Origin: Herbaspirillum sp. CF444
GTDB taxonomy: Bacteria; Pseudomonadota; Gammaproteobacteria; Burkholderiales; Burkholderiaceae_D
DNA length: 64,000 nt
Reading direction: 5' to 3'
NCBI RefSeq assembly: GCF_000282135.1
Contig: NZ_AKJW01000070.1
Location: forward strand, 30,491-94,490
The translations under genes and the position numbers were made by a program. Positions 55,356 through 64,000 of the stretch are shown here, piece after piece. The notes below the pieces were generated by a model that saw only the letters and a program-made list of their open reading frames with translations, did no database searches and was not told the DNA's origin. Each line of letters starts with the position of its first letter. Positions within the stretch are counted from its first letter, which is position 1.

Positions 55356-56588
55356 ATGGCAAAAGTAGCAGTTCTCGGTGCTGGCTTTGTTGGTTTGTCC
55401 GCAGCCTATTGGCTGATGCGGGACGGTCATCAGGTCACTATTTACGATCCGGCCGGTGTCGCCGGCGGCGCCTCATATGGAAACGCTGGAACCTTTGCCA
55501 ACTACGCATGCATCCCGGTGAACAATCCATCGGTATTCCGGGATCTGCCGCGCTTCATGCTTTCTCCCGACAGTCCGTTTCGCTTGCGCTGGCGTTATTT
55601 GCCACACCTGGCGCCGTGGCTGGTGCGGTTCCTGCAAAGTTCGACAGAGCGACGCTATGTTGCTTCCGCCGGCGCACTGTCGGTGCTGTTAAGCCGCGCA
55701 CATGACGGCTATCGGGAAATGATCGAGCACGCGGACCTGGAACGATTCATCCGCCGCAGTGAATGCCTGTATCTGTATTCGGGGGCGGCTGCCTTCCGTG
55801 CCTCGGAGCCGACGTTATCGTTGCGGCGCTCCCTTGGCGTCGCTTTCAGCATTGTCGGTCGCGAGCAAGTCCAACAGATGGAACCGCAATTGAGTCCGCT
55901 GTTCGATCGCGGCGTGCTGTTTTCCGGATCCTGGTTTTTGTCGGATCCTGAGGCCTTTCTGAAAACATTGGCGGCCTGGCTGATGCGGGCGGGATTAGGC
56001 ATGGAGAACCGTGCTGTGAATAACATCAAGCCACAATCCGATGGCGTACTGCTGGAAACAGCAGCAGGCAGCGCAACCCACGACTATGTTGCCGTCTGTG
56101 CCGGCGCCCACTCAGGAGGTTTCGCCAGGCAGTGCGGCGACCGCATTCCGCTGGATACCGAACGCGGCTATCACATCACGTATCCCGGCAGTTCCAATCT
56201 CATCTCGCGCCCGGTCGGCTGGGCCGAACGCGGCTTTTACATGACACCGATGGAACACGGCATCCGCGTAGCCGGGACAGTCGAACTGGCCGGTTTGAAT
56301 CCGTCCAAACATCAGGGCTTGCTGGAGCTGCTGCAATTTTCATCGAAACGCGCACTGCCAGCGTTAACCACGCCGACCGAGTCATGGCTGGGTTTTCGAC
56401 CGAGTCTGCCGGACGGTCTTCCGGTGATGGGCCGTTCGCGCGCATCGGCTCGCGTGATTTACGCGTTTGGCCACCAGCATATCGGCCTGACGCTGGGGGG
56501 CCTGAGCGGCGCCGTGGTTGCAGACCTGGTCGCAGGGCGATCCTCGCCGTTTAACCTGGCGCCGTATGCGCCAGATCGTTTTAACTGA
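55356..56588 (+). CDS. FAD-dependent D-amino acid dehydrogenase-like oxidoreductase
   Basis: The 410-residue DAO-family flavoprotein has N-terminal AVLGAGFVGLSAAYWLMRDGH and resembles DadA in the GGASYGNAGTFA segment, ERGYHITYP and the C-terminal HQHIGLTLGGLSGAVVADLV. It would deaminate a D-amino acid or related amine, feeding electrons to the respiratory chain. GGTGAG precedes the ATG at 55356; ATG at 55341 is in frame but lacks a site. A binding-protein gene follows on the same strand. Confidence 0.85.
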   Translation: MAKVAVLGAGFVGLSAAYWLMRDGHQVTIYDPAGVAGGASYGNAGTFANYACIPVNNPSVFRDLPRFMLSPDSPFRLRWRYLPHLAPWLVRFLQSSTERRYVASAGALSVLLSRAHDGYREMIEHADLERFIRRSECLYLYSGAAAFRASEPTLSLRRSLGVAFSIVGREQVQQMEPQLSPLFDRGVLFSGSWFLSDPEAFLKTLAAWLMRAGLGMENRAVNNIKPQSDGVLLETAAGSATHDYVAVCAGAHSGGFARQCGDRIPLDTERGYHITYPGSSNLISRPVGWAERGFYMTPMEHGIRVAGTVELAGLNPSKHQGLLELLQFSSKRALPALTTPTESWLGFRPSLPDGLPVMGRSRASARVIYAFGHQHIGLTLGGLSGAVVADLVAGRSSPFNLAPYAPDRFN

Positions 56589-56688
56589 AAGCGGCAGTTG
56601 CAAGGTGTTTCAAAATGCAGATCTGAATTTAAGAAACACAGTGGCTTGAATAGGATTTGTTATCTCAAAAATTCATTAGGAGATGGTG

Positions 56689-57831
56689 ATGAACAGGAAA
56701 TTTTTTCGACAAGCCCTGACAAGTGCTGGCGTCACAGCACTGTTCTTGCCGGCATTATCTTTTGGCGCCGGAGAGCAAATCGTCAAACTCGGATTAAGCA
56801 GCCCTCTATCGGGAGCACAGGCAGCGATCGGGAAAGACAACGAAAACGGCGCGCAAATGGCGATTGATCAGCTTAACCAGCAAAACCTGGTAATAGGCGG
56901 CGCAAAAATCAAATTCGAATTACTCAGCGAAGATGATGCGGCAGATCCGAAAATCGGCGTGCAGGTCGCGCAGAAATTGATTGATGCTGGTGTCAAAGCG
57001 GTGATCGGACCGTACAACTCCGGGGTCGCGATGCCAGCTTCGAGAGTGTATAACGATGCGCAAGTCGTTCTCGCGGTGATCGCCTCCAATCCAAAAATAA
57101 CCGTGCAAGGTTATCCCTTTGTGTTCCGGGTTACGCCTACGGACAACGCCTTGGGGGGCACGATGGGCACTTACGCTGCAAAGGAAATTGCCCTGAAAAG
57201 AGTAGCAGTCGTCGATGATCGCAGTGCCTATGGCGTCGGCGTTGCAGACGAGTTTATAAAGAAGGCCAAGGCCAACGGCATTGAAATCGTCGGACGCGAT
57301 TACACCAACGACAAGGCCACCGATTTCAATGCCATCATTACTTCCATCAAGAGCAAGAAACCCGACGGCATATTCTATGGCGGCATGTACAGCCAAGGCT
57401 CGGGAATGAAGCGCCAAATGAAACAATTGGGATTGAATGTTTACTTGATGGGAGGCGACGGCATCTGCAATGCCGAGATGGGAAAACTCGGCGGCGATGC
57501 GGTGGATGACAAAGTCTTGTGTACGGTCGGCGGCATTATTCTTGACCAGAATCCGCTTGGGAAAGACTTTTCCGCGCGCTATGAAAAGCGCTTCCACCTG
57601 AAGCCGTTGATGTATTCGATTTCGTTCTATGACGGAGTGATGGTAATTGCCGAAGCGATGAAAAAAGCCAATTCGGTGGATCCGAAAAAATTTGCTCCGG
57701 CGATGGCTGCTGTCAATTACAAAGGTATTGCAGGAACCTATGAATTCGATAGCAATAGGGATTTGAAAAACTCACCAGTCACCGTCTATGATTTTAAAAA
57801 TGGCAACCCGGTTCCAGTGAAGACTTATTGA
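56689..57831 (+). CDS. Branched-chain amino acid-type ABC substrate-binding protein (LivJ/LivK family)
   Basis: The 380-residue periplasmic protein has a signal peptide (residues 1-24, ending SFGAG). Type I ligand-binding features are KLGLSSPLSGAQAAIGKDNENGAQMAIDQLNQQ, VIGPYNSGVAMPASRVY, RVTPTDNALGGTMG and KRVAVVDDRSAYGVG. AGGAGA fits the ATG at 56689. No permease or ATPase follows, so it must use a shared transporter or act with the D-amino acid dehydrogenase-like enzyme upstream. Confidence 0.92.
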   Translation: MNRKFFRQALTSAGVTALFLPALSFGAGEQIVKLGLSSPLSGAQAAIGKDNENGAQMAIDQLNQQNLVIGGAKIKFELLSEDDAADPKIGVQVAQKLIDAGVKAVIGPYNSGVAMPASRVYNDAQVVLAVIASNPKITVQGYPFVFRVTPTDNALGGTMGTYAAKEIALKRVAVVDDRSAYGVGVADEFIKKAKANGIEIVGRDYTNDKATDFNAIITSIKSKKPDGIFYGGMYSQGSGMKRQMKQLGLNVYLMGGDGICNAEMGKLGGDAVDDKVLCTVGGIILDQNPLGKDFSARYEKRFHLKPLMYSISFYDGVMVIAEAMKKANSVDPKKFAPAMAAVNYKGIAGTYEFDSNRDLKNSPVTVYDFKNGNPVPVKTY

Positions 57832-58067
57832 TGCGTTTATGTAAATCGATGGTGGGTACACACAGCGCAGTCAAGATGAATATTATTCAAAAAGAGGATT
57901 CGGCTTTGTTTGAGTCGCATCTCTTATGCTTACAGAGTGTGCACCACCGATTAAAAGCCAAGATTGTTGTTTTGCATCGAAAATTGATCATCATCTGGCC
58001 GTCCTCCCTCGGCAAGCGCCGAGCGTAAAGTCATGGAGCGGACCTCATTTTATCCAGGAGAACGGCG

Positions 58068-58226
58068 ATGTTATTTTGTGGCATGGACCTTCATTCGAAC
58101 AACTGTTTCGTCGTCATCAGTGATGACGACGATCGAGTCCTGTATTCCAGGCGCCTGCCGAATAATTTGGATCAGATCTGTGCAGCGCTGGATCCATACT
58201 ATCAATCTGTTGTAGCCACCGGTTGA
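58068..58226 (+). pseudogene. Truncated IS110-family transposase
   Basis: ATG at 58068 (AGGAGAA upstream) opens MLFCGMDLHSNNCFVVISDD and then RVLYSRRLPNNL, the N-terminal catalytic start of IS110 DEDD transposases, but it stops after 52 residues. The catalytic remainder is missing. The 236 bases before it hold no gene and may be the element's left-end leader. It abuts the 3' end of the binding-protein gene at 58249. Confidence 0.75.
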
Positions 58227-58248
58227 ACCCGCCACCGGAAGCGGACGT

Positions 58249-59523
58249 TCATTTTTGCGACAAGACATCCGCCAACTGACGTTGCATGTTCACGGGAGTG
58301 ATCTTGGGATCGTTGAAGTACTCCGCGACAATATCCATCCACTCTTGCGACATTTGCGAAGGCATGACCATGGATTGAGCTGAGATTTGCTTATTCTTGC
58401 CTGAAATAAAATCCAGGCCGATTTTCCCGCAAGTGTCGAGATCTTTACGCTGAATGTCGGTCCGCACCGAAATCGAGCCCTTGATGCGGTTGAAGGCGAG
58501 TTGATTGTCGACATTCATCAGATGGCGCGCAAAAAGAAGCTGGGAACGGCGATCGAGCTTGTTGTTTCCTATCGGAAAAGCAAAGGAGTCGACGATGATG
58601 AAATACACCGACTCGGTTCCCGGCGCCAATGTACAGCGAAAATCCTTGTCGACGACAAAGCCGGCGGCCATCAATTCGCCTTTTGCATAGTCGCCCAGGA
58701 ATTGCATGCCTGCCTGCCCCCGACCAACCGAGATTGCCGCATCTGCCCACGTTTTTCCGGCTCGGCCGGGATTTGCAAAAGCCCTGAGGCGCCGAAAAAT
58801 GTCGAGCGCTTTCAACATCGCCGGTTCCAGCGCCGCATTCGGTGAGCTTCCGTTCATTAAACGTGCATAGCCGGCCGGGCCGTAGACGGAGTAAACGATG
58901 TCATTGAAAATGAGGGCAACTTCCCAGGTTGAAGACCCGAGTGCGATGGGGGTGTAACCAGCCGCCTTGATTTTAGCTGCACTGTCGAGAACTTCATTCC
59001 AGCTGGTTGGCGGAGACAAGTGCAATCGATCGAAGATCCTTTTGTTGGTCCAGAGCCAGTTTTCGGCATGGATATTGACCGGTGCAAAATAGATGCGCCC
59101 TTTATAGCTGATCAGATCAATCACATTCGGCGGCAGAAAATCCCGCCAATGATCGGCGGTGGCGACTTCTTCGATATCCTGGATGACCCCCATCGCCGGC
59201 AATTCTTTAGCTCCCTCGTTGGCATGCCATTGCATGGCAGTGGGAGGATAGCCGTTGGCGATTCTGTCGGAGACGATCTTCAATTCCGCCTGCCTGTCCC
59301 TGGCTGGCATATCCTCCCATTTTCCACCTGAGCCCTCCCAGGCGCGACGATAGATATCGAGCGCTTTGCCTTCGCTCTGTGAAATCCAGAAATGCATGAC
59401 CTCCACGGTTGGCAACGACACATTTTTTTTCGACGATGGCGACTCCGCATATGCGGCGGGAAGAAAGCAGGTCGCCAGCATCAAGGCAATGCATTGCCGG
59501 TAACGATAATATCTGCGCAGCAT
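58249..59523 (-). CDS. Extracellular sugar-type solute-binding protein
   Basis: The 424-residue protein has a signal peptide (RQCIALMLATCFLPAAYA) and family 1 binding-protein features: VEVMHFWISQSEGKALDIY, PPTAMQWHANEGAKEL, APVNIHAENWLWTNKRIFD, GRGQAGMQFLGDYAKGEL. No ABC permease or ATPase is nearby. It starts 31 bases after the stop of a membrane GGDEF-EAL gene on the same strand, so it probably acts as a periplasmic sensor partner rather than in transport. The longer frame to 59616 overlaps that gene. Confidence 0.85.
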   Translation of the reverse strand: MLRRYYRYRQCIALMLATCFLPAAYAESPSSKKNVSLPTVEVMHFWISQSEGKALDIYRRAWEGSGGKWEDMPARDRQAELKIVSDRIANGYPPTAMQWHANEGAKELPAMGVIQDIEEVATADHWRDFLPPNVIDLISYKGRIYFAPVNIHAENWLWTNKRIFDRLHLSPPTSWNEVLDSAAKIKAAGYTPIALGSSTWEVALIFNDIVYSVYGPAGYARLMNGSSPNAALEPAMLKALDIFRRLRAFANPGRAGKTWADAAISVGRGQAGMQFLGDYAKGELMAAGFVVDKDFRCTLAPGTESVYFIIVDSFAFPIGNNKLDRRSQLLFARHLMNVDNQLAFNRIKGSISVRTDIQRKDLDTCGKIGLDFISGKNKQISAQSMVMPSQMSQEWMDIVAEYFNDPKITPVNMQRQLADVLSQK

Positions 59524-59554
59524 CAAATCTATTCTTTCAGGAGATCGCCGGGGA

Positions 59555-61660
59555 TTAAACGGAGGGCTGCATGGTTTGGTCGCATCGCGACGTTGCAGAC
59601 GGAGCAAGCGCATCAATAAAAAGGCTGCCGCATTTCAACCTCTGCGTCACCACCTCGAATGGCTGGGGTTGCGCGAAGAAATAACCCTGCGCAATGACGC
59701 AGCCGCACCTTTGCAGGAAGCGTAGCTGTTCTTCCGTCTCCACGCCTTCCACGGTACATTTCTTGCCGAGTTTATCGACGAGATCAATCATGGCTTTGAT
59801 GATCTGTTCCGATTTATCGTTGATGCCGATATCGGAAACGAAACTGCGGTCGATTTTGATGTCGTCAAATGGAAAACTTCGGAGATTGGTCAAGGATGCG
59901 AAGCCGGTGCCAAAATCGTCGAGATCGATCGATACTCCCAGAACGCGCAACCTGGCGACGGTCGTCAAGATCTGCTCCATATATTTGTTCACGAAAACGT
60001 CTTCGGTAATTTCAACCGCGAAGTCGCTCCAGGCAAGCGAATAGCGTTTGACGGCATGCTCCAGCATGTTGTAACCGGCCTCGGAAATCAAAATGGCTTC
60101 CGGCATATTGATCGCCACGCTTCCTGAATCGATGCCCGCATTGCGCCAGTTTCGAATGTCTTGCGCAACCTGATTGACGACAAACTCGGTCATCGATGTC
60201 ATCGCGGGCGCCGTATCGAGAAGATGAAGAAAACGTCCCGGCGGCAAGATGCCGAGCTCGGGATGACGCCACCGCACGAGCGCCTCAAAACCTGCATGCC
60301 GGCCGCTGCGGATATCGATCTTGGGCTGGTAGTAGACGAGGAATTCGGCATTTTTGGCGGCATCGAATACGGCTGCACGAAGCTGGCTTTCGGCAATGCG
60401 ACTCGCCATCATTTTCTCGTCGAAGATGGTGACGCTGTTGCGTTTCGACTTCGCCGCATAGAGCGCCAGATCGGCGCATCGGATCATGTCCCGGGCATTG
60501 GAGGCATGGTGAGGGAAAAGAGCTCCGCCGATGCTGCCCGACATGCTGAACGTATGCCCTTCGACCGTGAAGAGCGAGGACAGACTTCCGAGTATGCGAA
60601 GGGCGAATTCTTTGGCCTCGGCGTCACAGGTGATATCGGGGGCCAGAATCGCAAATTCGTCGCCGCCCATGCGTGCAACGACGCCGACATTCTCTATGAC
60701 GGAGCTGATTCGCTGCGCGCCTTCGATCAGCAAGCTATCGCCGGCCGGATGTCCAAATGCGTCGTTGATCGCCTTGAAATGATCAAGATCAAGGAGAAAA
60801 AGCGCAAAGGAGTTGTTCCTTGCAGGAGAGCCGTTCAACGGCCCGGAGTCAATCTGTCCCTGCAGCATCTGATGGAACGACATGCGGTTGGGTATGCCCG
60901 TCAGGCTATCCTTATGAGCAAGGATCGACAATTGCTGTTCGAAGGCTTTTTTCTTTTCATGCTCGATACGTAATTTTTTGAGCAATGGAAGAAGAATCAG
61001 CGCTCCCACGACAAACAATGCAAGCACCAGCGACAAGATCAACAGGGCACTGATGCGCTTTGCGGTAGCGATGCTGGCCTCGCTCTTGGCGAAGGATTGA
61101 TGGATCTCCTCTTGAAAACCTCGCATGATGAAGCTATCCGACGCAGCAGCGAAATCGATGGGCCCCCAAAAAGAGTAACGACGGCCTCTGCTGGCATTGT
61201 CGATTTTACCCAGCCATTCCGCCCGATCGAGGAAACCCTGAAGACGAAGGTCGAGTTCGCTGGGTGCCGTATCCTCCTCCAGTTGCCGGCGAAGCATCTG
61301 CAATTGCGCACTGGCATCCCGGACTTCCGCGATTTTTTGATTCATGTCCGAAGTCAGGCGATCAAGCATGCTGACGGGGACGGCATTGTCCGCGGATGCT
61401 CGCATCAATGCGCGCGCCGTATTGGCCAATTGCTGAAATTTTATGAATTGATTGCTGGTGAGAAAACTGATGCGCTGCTGCACGGAATGACGTTCAAGCA
61501 CAACCTGCATGGTGGCGTAGATAGCCAATGCAATCAGGATGATCGCGACCAGCGTTCCCATATAGTAACGAGAGATTGATTTTATATGCCGGTCAAGTGA
61601 GGCTCTGTGTGTTACATCAGTAAGTCCCCCTTTTTTCAAACCGCTGACTGCGTCCGCCAT
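59555..61660 (-). CDS. Membrane GGDEF-EAL c-di-GMP signalling protein
   Basis: The 701-residue protein has TM1 (about 35-55), a periplasmic helical domain (about 56-210), TM2 (about 213-235), a GGDEF domain (RMGGDEFAIL, no RxxD I-site) and an EAL domain. The EAL catalytic set is intact: EALVRW, the AINMP Asn, ITEDVF Glu, DDFGTGFAS, IKIDRSFV and EGVET. Phosphodiesterase activity is therefore likely; cyclase activity is also possible. The gene is first in a two-gene unit with the downstream binding protein, which probably controls it from the periplasm. Confidence 0.92.
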   Translation of the reverse strand: MADAVSGLKKGGLTDVTHRASLDRHIKSISRYYMGTLVAIILIALAIYATMQVVLERHSVQQRISFLTSNQFIKFQQLANTARALMRASADNAVPVSMLDRLTSDMNQKIAEVRDASAQLQMLRRQLEEDTAPSELDLRLQGFLDRAEWLGKIDNASRGRRYSFWGPIDFAAASDSFIMRGFQEEIHQSFAKSEASIATAKRISALLILSLVLALFVVGALILLPLLKKLRIEHEKKKAFEQQLSILAHKDSLTGIPNRMSFHQMLQGQIDSGPLNGSPARNNSFALFLLDLDHFKAINDAFGHPAGDSLLIEGAQRISSVIENVGVVARMGGDEFAILAPDITCDAEAKEFALRILGSLSSLFTVEGHTFSMSGSIGGALFPHHASNARDMIRCADLALYAAKSKRNSVTIFDEKMMASRIAESQLRAAVFDAAKNAEFLVYYQPKIDIRSGRHAGFEALVRWRHPELGILPPGRFLHLLDTAPAMTSMTEFVVNQVAQDIRNWRNAGIDSGSVAINMPEAILISEAGYNMLEHAVKRYSLAWSDFAVEITEDVFVNKYMEQILTTVARLRVLGVSIDLDDFGTGFASLTNLRSFPFDDIKIDRSFVSDIGINDKSEQIIKAMIDLVDKLGKKCTVEGVETEEQLRFLQRCGCVIAQGYFFAQPQPFEVVTQRLKCGSLFIDALAPSATSRCDQTMQPSV

Positions 61661-61887
61661 GTTGCGTCGATTCTCTCTATTGTTGTTTCCCTACCGAAAC
61701 GATCGTCCGGCTCGAAATGACGGACATGGCGTTAATGAGGGATTGTTGCACATATAGATATTCCATCTCAACAGGCACGGGTAGATAAATTATTGTCTCA
61801 GATTAATTCCCGTCAATCGCTTCAGTAAGTTCAGGCGAGCGGACGTAAGTGCCCTCCATCTCAATTCGCTGACGTCCATAGGTGATG

Positions 61888-62625
61888 TCACGATCGCTTC
61901 AAAAGCATGGACACGGAGAATCGCTCTGCCGGATGCAGCGATATCGAGACTTCAAATATCTTCCCTGCGGCATCTGAATACCAACGAATAATTTTCAACG
62001 CTGTGGCGCCAACCGCTACTTGCAAGGACTGTGCCATCGGTTCGTCAATGGTGACCGCGCGGATTTCCTGTTCGATCTGTTCGATCCTTCGGCCATGGCG
62101 TGTTTCGATTAATGTACTGATCAGCACGCCTGGTGAATGTCGGACGATTTCGGCTATGTCGGCGTAGGCCTGCTCAATGTAGACATCCGTCCAGCCAACC
62201 GGCAGCCGATCATTGGCGCTATCCATTCTCAGGCTGGAAATGCGTATCCGCGAGCTTCCTGTTTTGCATCGAAGGTCTCCTGCCAGATCGCCTTTGATCT
62301 TCTCGCTTGCCACGTCCTGCAGTTTGCGCACGTGGGTATTGCCGAACTGGATCAGATCTTCCAGCGATGCCAGCGACGGTCTGAATTCATTGGTCGGGCA
62401 AGTCGATTCGACGCGTGTTCCGACATTTTTTTTTCGCGAAACCAAGCCCAGTTGCTGCAATTCATGCAGTGCCGCGCGCACGGTATGGCGGCTTGTGGCG
62501 TAGTGATTGCACAGCTCCATTTCAGTCGGGAGAAGGCTGCCGACCGGAAAGCGTCCGGAGGTGATGCCTTGTGTCAGATGCTGCGCAATATCAACGAAAT
62601 TGGATTTTGTTGGCAAAGAGTTCAT
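61888..62625 (-). CDS. GntR-family regulator with UTRA domain (HutC/FarR subfamily)
   Basis: The 245-residue protein has an N-terminal winged helix (FVDIAQHLTQGITSGRFPVG, LLPTEMELCNHYATSRHTVRAALHELQQLGLV) and a C-terminal UTRA ligand-binding domain (SSLRMDSANDRLPVGWTDVYIEQAYADIAEIV, EQEIRAVTIDEPMAQSLQV). The start at 62625 gives the normal length; the open frame to 62751 runs across the operator palindrome and is not genic. It is divergent from the lyase gene and probably represses it and itself. Confidence 0.88.
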   Translation of the reverse strand: MNSLPTKSNFVDIAQHLTQGITSGRFPVGSLLPTEMELCNHYATSRHTVRAALHELQQLGLVSRKKNVGTRVESTCPTNEFRPSLASLEDLIQFGNTHVRKLQDVASEKIKGDLAGDLRCKTGSSRIRISSLRMDSANDRLPVGWTDVYIEQAYADIAEIVRHSPGVLISTLIETRHGRRIEQIEQEIRAVTIDEPMAQSLQVAVGATALKIIRWYSDAAGKIFEVSISLHPAERFSVSMLLKRS

Positions 62626-62657
62626 CCGGCAATTATGACGTGGAAGTCCAAATACGT

Positions 62658-62705
62658 GTTGCATGATATGTTCGGACATATTATATTTAATATGTCCGAA
62701 CATAT
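62658..62705. promoter_or_regulatory. 40-bp operator palindrome overlapping the lyase promoter
   Basis: Arms ATATGTTCGGACATATTA (62666-62683) and TAATATGTCCGAACATAT (62688-62705) are perfectly complementary around TATT. The plus-strand promoter TTGCAT (62659-62664), a 17-base spacer and TATATT (62682-62687) overlaps the left arm and centre. A TATAAT -10 element reads off the minus strand towards gntR. Each arm contains a near-palindrome (ATGTTCGGACAT). A GntR dimer pair binding here would block both promoters. Confidence 0.75.
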
Positions 62706-62766
62706 TAAAATTCACGGACGAGACAATTCCTTTCCTTGTTCGTACATACATATATACAGGCCTTTC

Positions 62767-64000
62767 ATGTCGATCTCAGCTTTCCCGACAGCCAGCACGG
62801 TTGTCGACTCCATTCTGTTCCGCGATGCTTTTGGAACTGCGACCATGCGCACGCTGTTCTCGGACCACGCACTGATTCAGCGCTACATCGATGTGGAGGT
62901 CGCTTTGGCGAAGGCGGAAGCCCGCGTCGGCGTGATTCCGGCGGAGGCCGCCGCCATCATTGCCAAGGAATCGACAATTGATCGCATCGACTTTGAACAC
63001 ATGCGCCATGAGACCGACATCGTCGGCTATCCGATTCTGCCGCTGGTGCACCAACTGGTGGCCATGTGCGGCGAAGCAGGGCGCTATGTGCACTGGGGGG
63101 CGACGACGCAAGACATCATGGATACCGCCGTTGCGCTGCAAGTGCGCGATGCCCTGGATATCGTCGCCGAGGATGTGCGCGCACTGCGCAAAATACTGGC
63201 CGATCTTGCACTCAAGCATCGCGATACGCCGATGGCGGGGCGCACCCATCTTCAACAGGCGCTCCCGATTACGTTCGGCTACAAGGCCGCGATCTGGCTG
63301 GCCATGTTCGATCGCCATCAGCAGCGGCTGAGCGAGTTGCGTCCGCGCGTTGCCGTAGTGGGGTTCGGCGGAGCAGCCGGAACGCTGGCATCGCTTGGCG
63401 ACAAAGGATTCGACGTGCAGCGCGCATTGGCGGAAGAACTCGATCTTGGCGTGCCGGCGACGACATGGCATGTCGCCCGCGACGGTTTTGCTGAGGCCAT
63501 CAATTTGCTGGCGCTGATTACCGGTTCGCTCGGCAAGATCGCACTCGACATCATGATCATGGCGTCAACGGAATTCGGTGAAGTCTACGAGCCCTTCGTC
63601 AAGGGCCGCGGCGCCAGCAGCACCATGCCGCAAAAACGCAATCCGATTTCCAGCGAACTGATGTTGGCCGCTTCCAAGGCGGTGCGCCAGCATGCCGGCC
63701 TGATGGTCGACGCCATGGTGCAGGACTTCGAACGCGCTACCGGACCATGGCATGCCGAGTGGATCGCCATTCCGGAAAGTTTCATCCTCACCGCCGGAGC
63801 GTTGCATCAAGCCAGATTCGCACTCGGCGGACTGATTGTCGATACCCAACGCATGAAGGCGAACCTTGGCATCAGCAAAGGTCTCATCGTCGCCGAAGCC
63901 GTGATGATGGGGATGGCGCCTTTCATCGGTCGTCAGCAGGCCCATGACATCGTGTACGACGCCTGCCGCAGCGCCAACGAAAACGGCGGTTCGCTGGCCG
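62767..64000 (+). CDS. Fumarase/aspartase-superfamily lyase, 3' truncated by window end
   Basis: The frame is open from the ATG at 62767 to the end (411 codons visible), reading MSISAFPTASTVVDSILFRD. Superfamily regions are visible: VHWGATTQDIMDTA, AGRTHLQQALPITFGYKAA and the signature SSTMPQKRNPISSEL. These resemble 3-carboxy-cis,cis-muconate cycloisomerase (PcaB) and adenylosuccinate lyase relatives. No pca genes are visible, and a GntR/UTRA regulator is atypical for pca, so the substrate is open. Confidence 0.85.
   Translation, partial: MSISAFPTASTVVDSILFRDAFGTATMRTLFSDHALIQRYIDVEVALAKAEARVGVIPAEAAAIIAKESTIDRIDFEHMRHETDIVGYPILPLVHQLVAMCGEAGRYVHWGATTQDIMDTAVALQVRDALDIVAEDVRALRKILADLALKHRDTPMAGRTHLQQALPITFGYKAAIWLAMFDRHQQRLSELRPRVAVVGFGGAAGTLASLGDKGFDVQRALAEELDLGVPATTWHVARDGFAEAINLLALITGSLGKIALDIMIMASTEFGEVYEPFVKGRGASSTMPQKRNPISSELMLAASKAVRQHAGLMVDAMVQDFERATGPWHAEWIAIPESFILTAGALHQARFALGGLIVDTQRMKANLGISKGLIVAEAVMMGMAPFIGRQQAHDIVYDACRSANENGGSLA

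Overview
The window is a gene-dense, mostly GC-rich bacterial chromosome segment. Gene content points to a betaproteobacterium of the Burkholderiales, probably an Oxalobacteraceae member close to Herbaspirillum. The grounds are the pst-phoU-phoB-phoR order, many LysR-type regulators, a tartrate ttu set, a catR/catBA-benABCD cluster and paired chemoreceptor and c-di-GMP genes. The genus is inference. I see no rRNA, convincing tRNA, CRISPR array, intact insertion sequence or prophage.

Layout. 0-4.5 kb: end of the phosphate regulon (pstA partial, pstB, phoU, phoB, phoR) closed by a terminator. 4.6-11.6 kb: a TRAP transporter (fused DctQM plus DctP), a divergent LysR regulator and three co-oriented genes (homoserine-dehydrogenase-like SAF protein, small monooxygenase-fold protein, beta-hydroxyacid dehydrogenase), probably for an unidentified small organic acid. 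11.6-18.5 kb: complete tartrate catabolism (ttuA regulator, ttuC dehydrogenase/decarboxylase, ttuD glycerate kinase, ttuE pyruvate kinase, ttuB transporter). 18.7-21.8 kb: a chemoreceptor and a membrane diguanylate cyclase. 22.3-28.1 kb: a LysR gene divergent from a 2,2-dialkylglycine decarboxylase homologue, followed by a complete polar amino acid ABC transporter.

28.1-38.7 kb is accessory in character. It holds small orphan genes of lower GC, a MATE exporter, a LysR/aldo-keto reductase/cupin/SDR group, an outer membrane barrel protein and a DHFR-like reductase. Eleven copies of a short palindromic repeat lie between 20.4 and 38.7 kb. 38.7-40.5 kb: a class A flavin monooxygenase preceded by a promoter and a roughly 185-nt leader with several stem-loops. 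40.7-49.6 kb: the benzoate/catechol cluster catR, catB, catA, benABCD, a RidA-like gene and benK; catC is absent. 49.8-53.3 kb: two chemoreceptors, the second followed by two small membrane proteins.

53.4-64 kb: a eutB relic, a MocR-type regulator divergent from a D-amino-acid-dehydrogenase-like oxidase with a branched-chain-type binding protein, an IS110 transposase relic, a periplasmic sugar-type binding protein paired with a membrane GGDEF-EAL protein, and a GntR/UTRA regulator. The GntR gene is divergent from a fumarase/aspartase-superfamily lyase that runs off the end of the window; a 40-bp palindrome overlaps the promoter between them.

The best candidates for something undescribed are the monooxygenase leader RNA, the binding-protein/GGDEF-EAL pair, the dgdA-linked ABC transporter, the chemoreceptor with two small membrane partners, and the repeat-punctuated orphan-gene stretch at 28-31 kb. 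Protein family calls come from reading the translations by eye; no database search was run.
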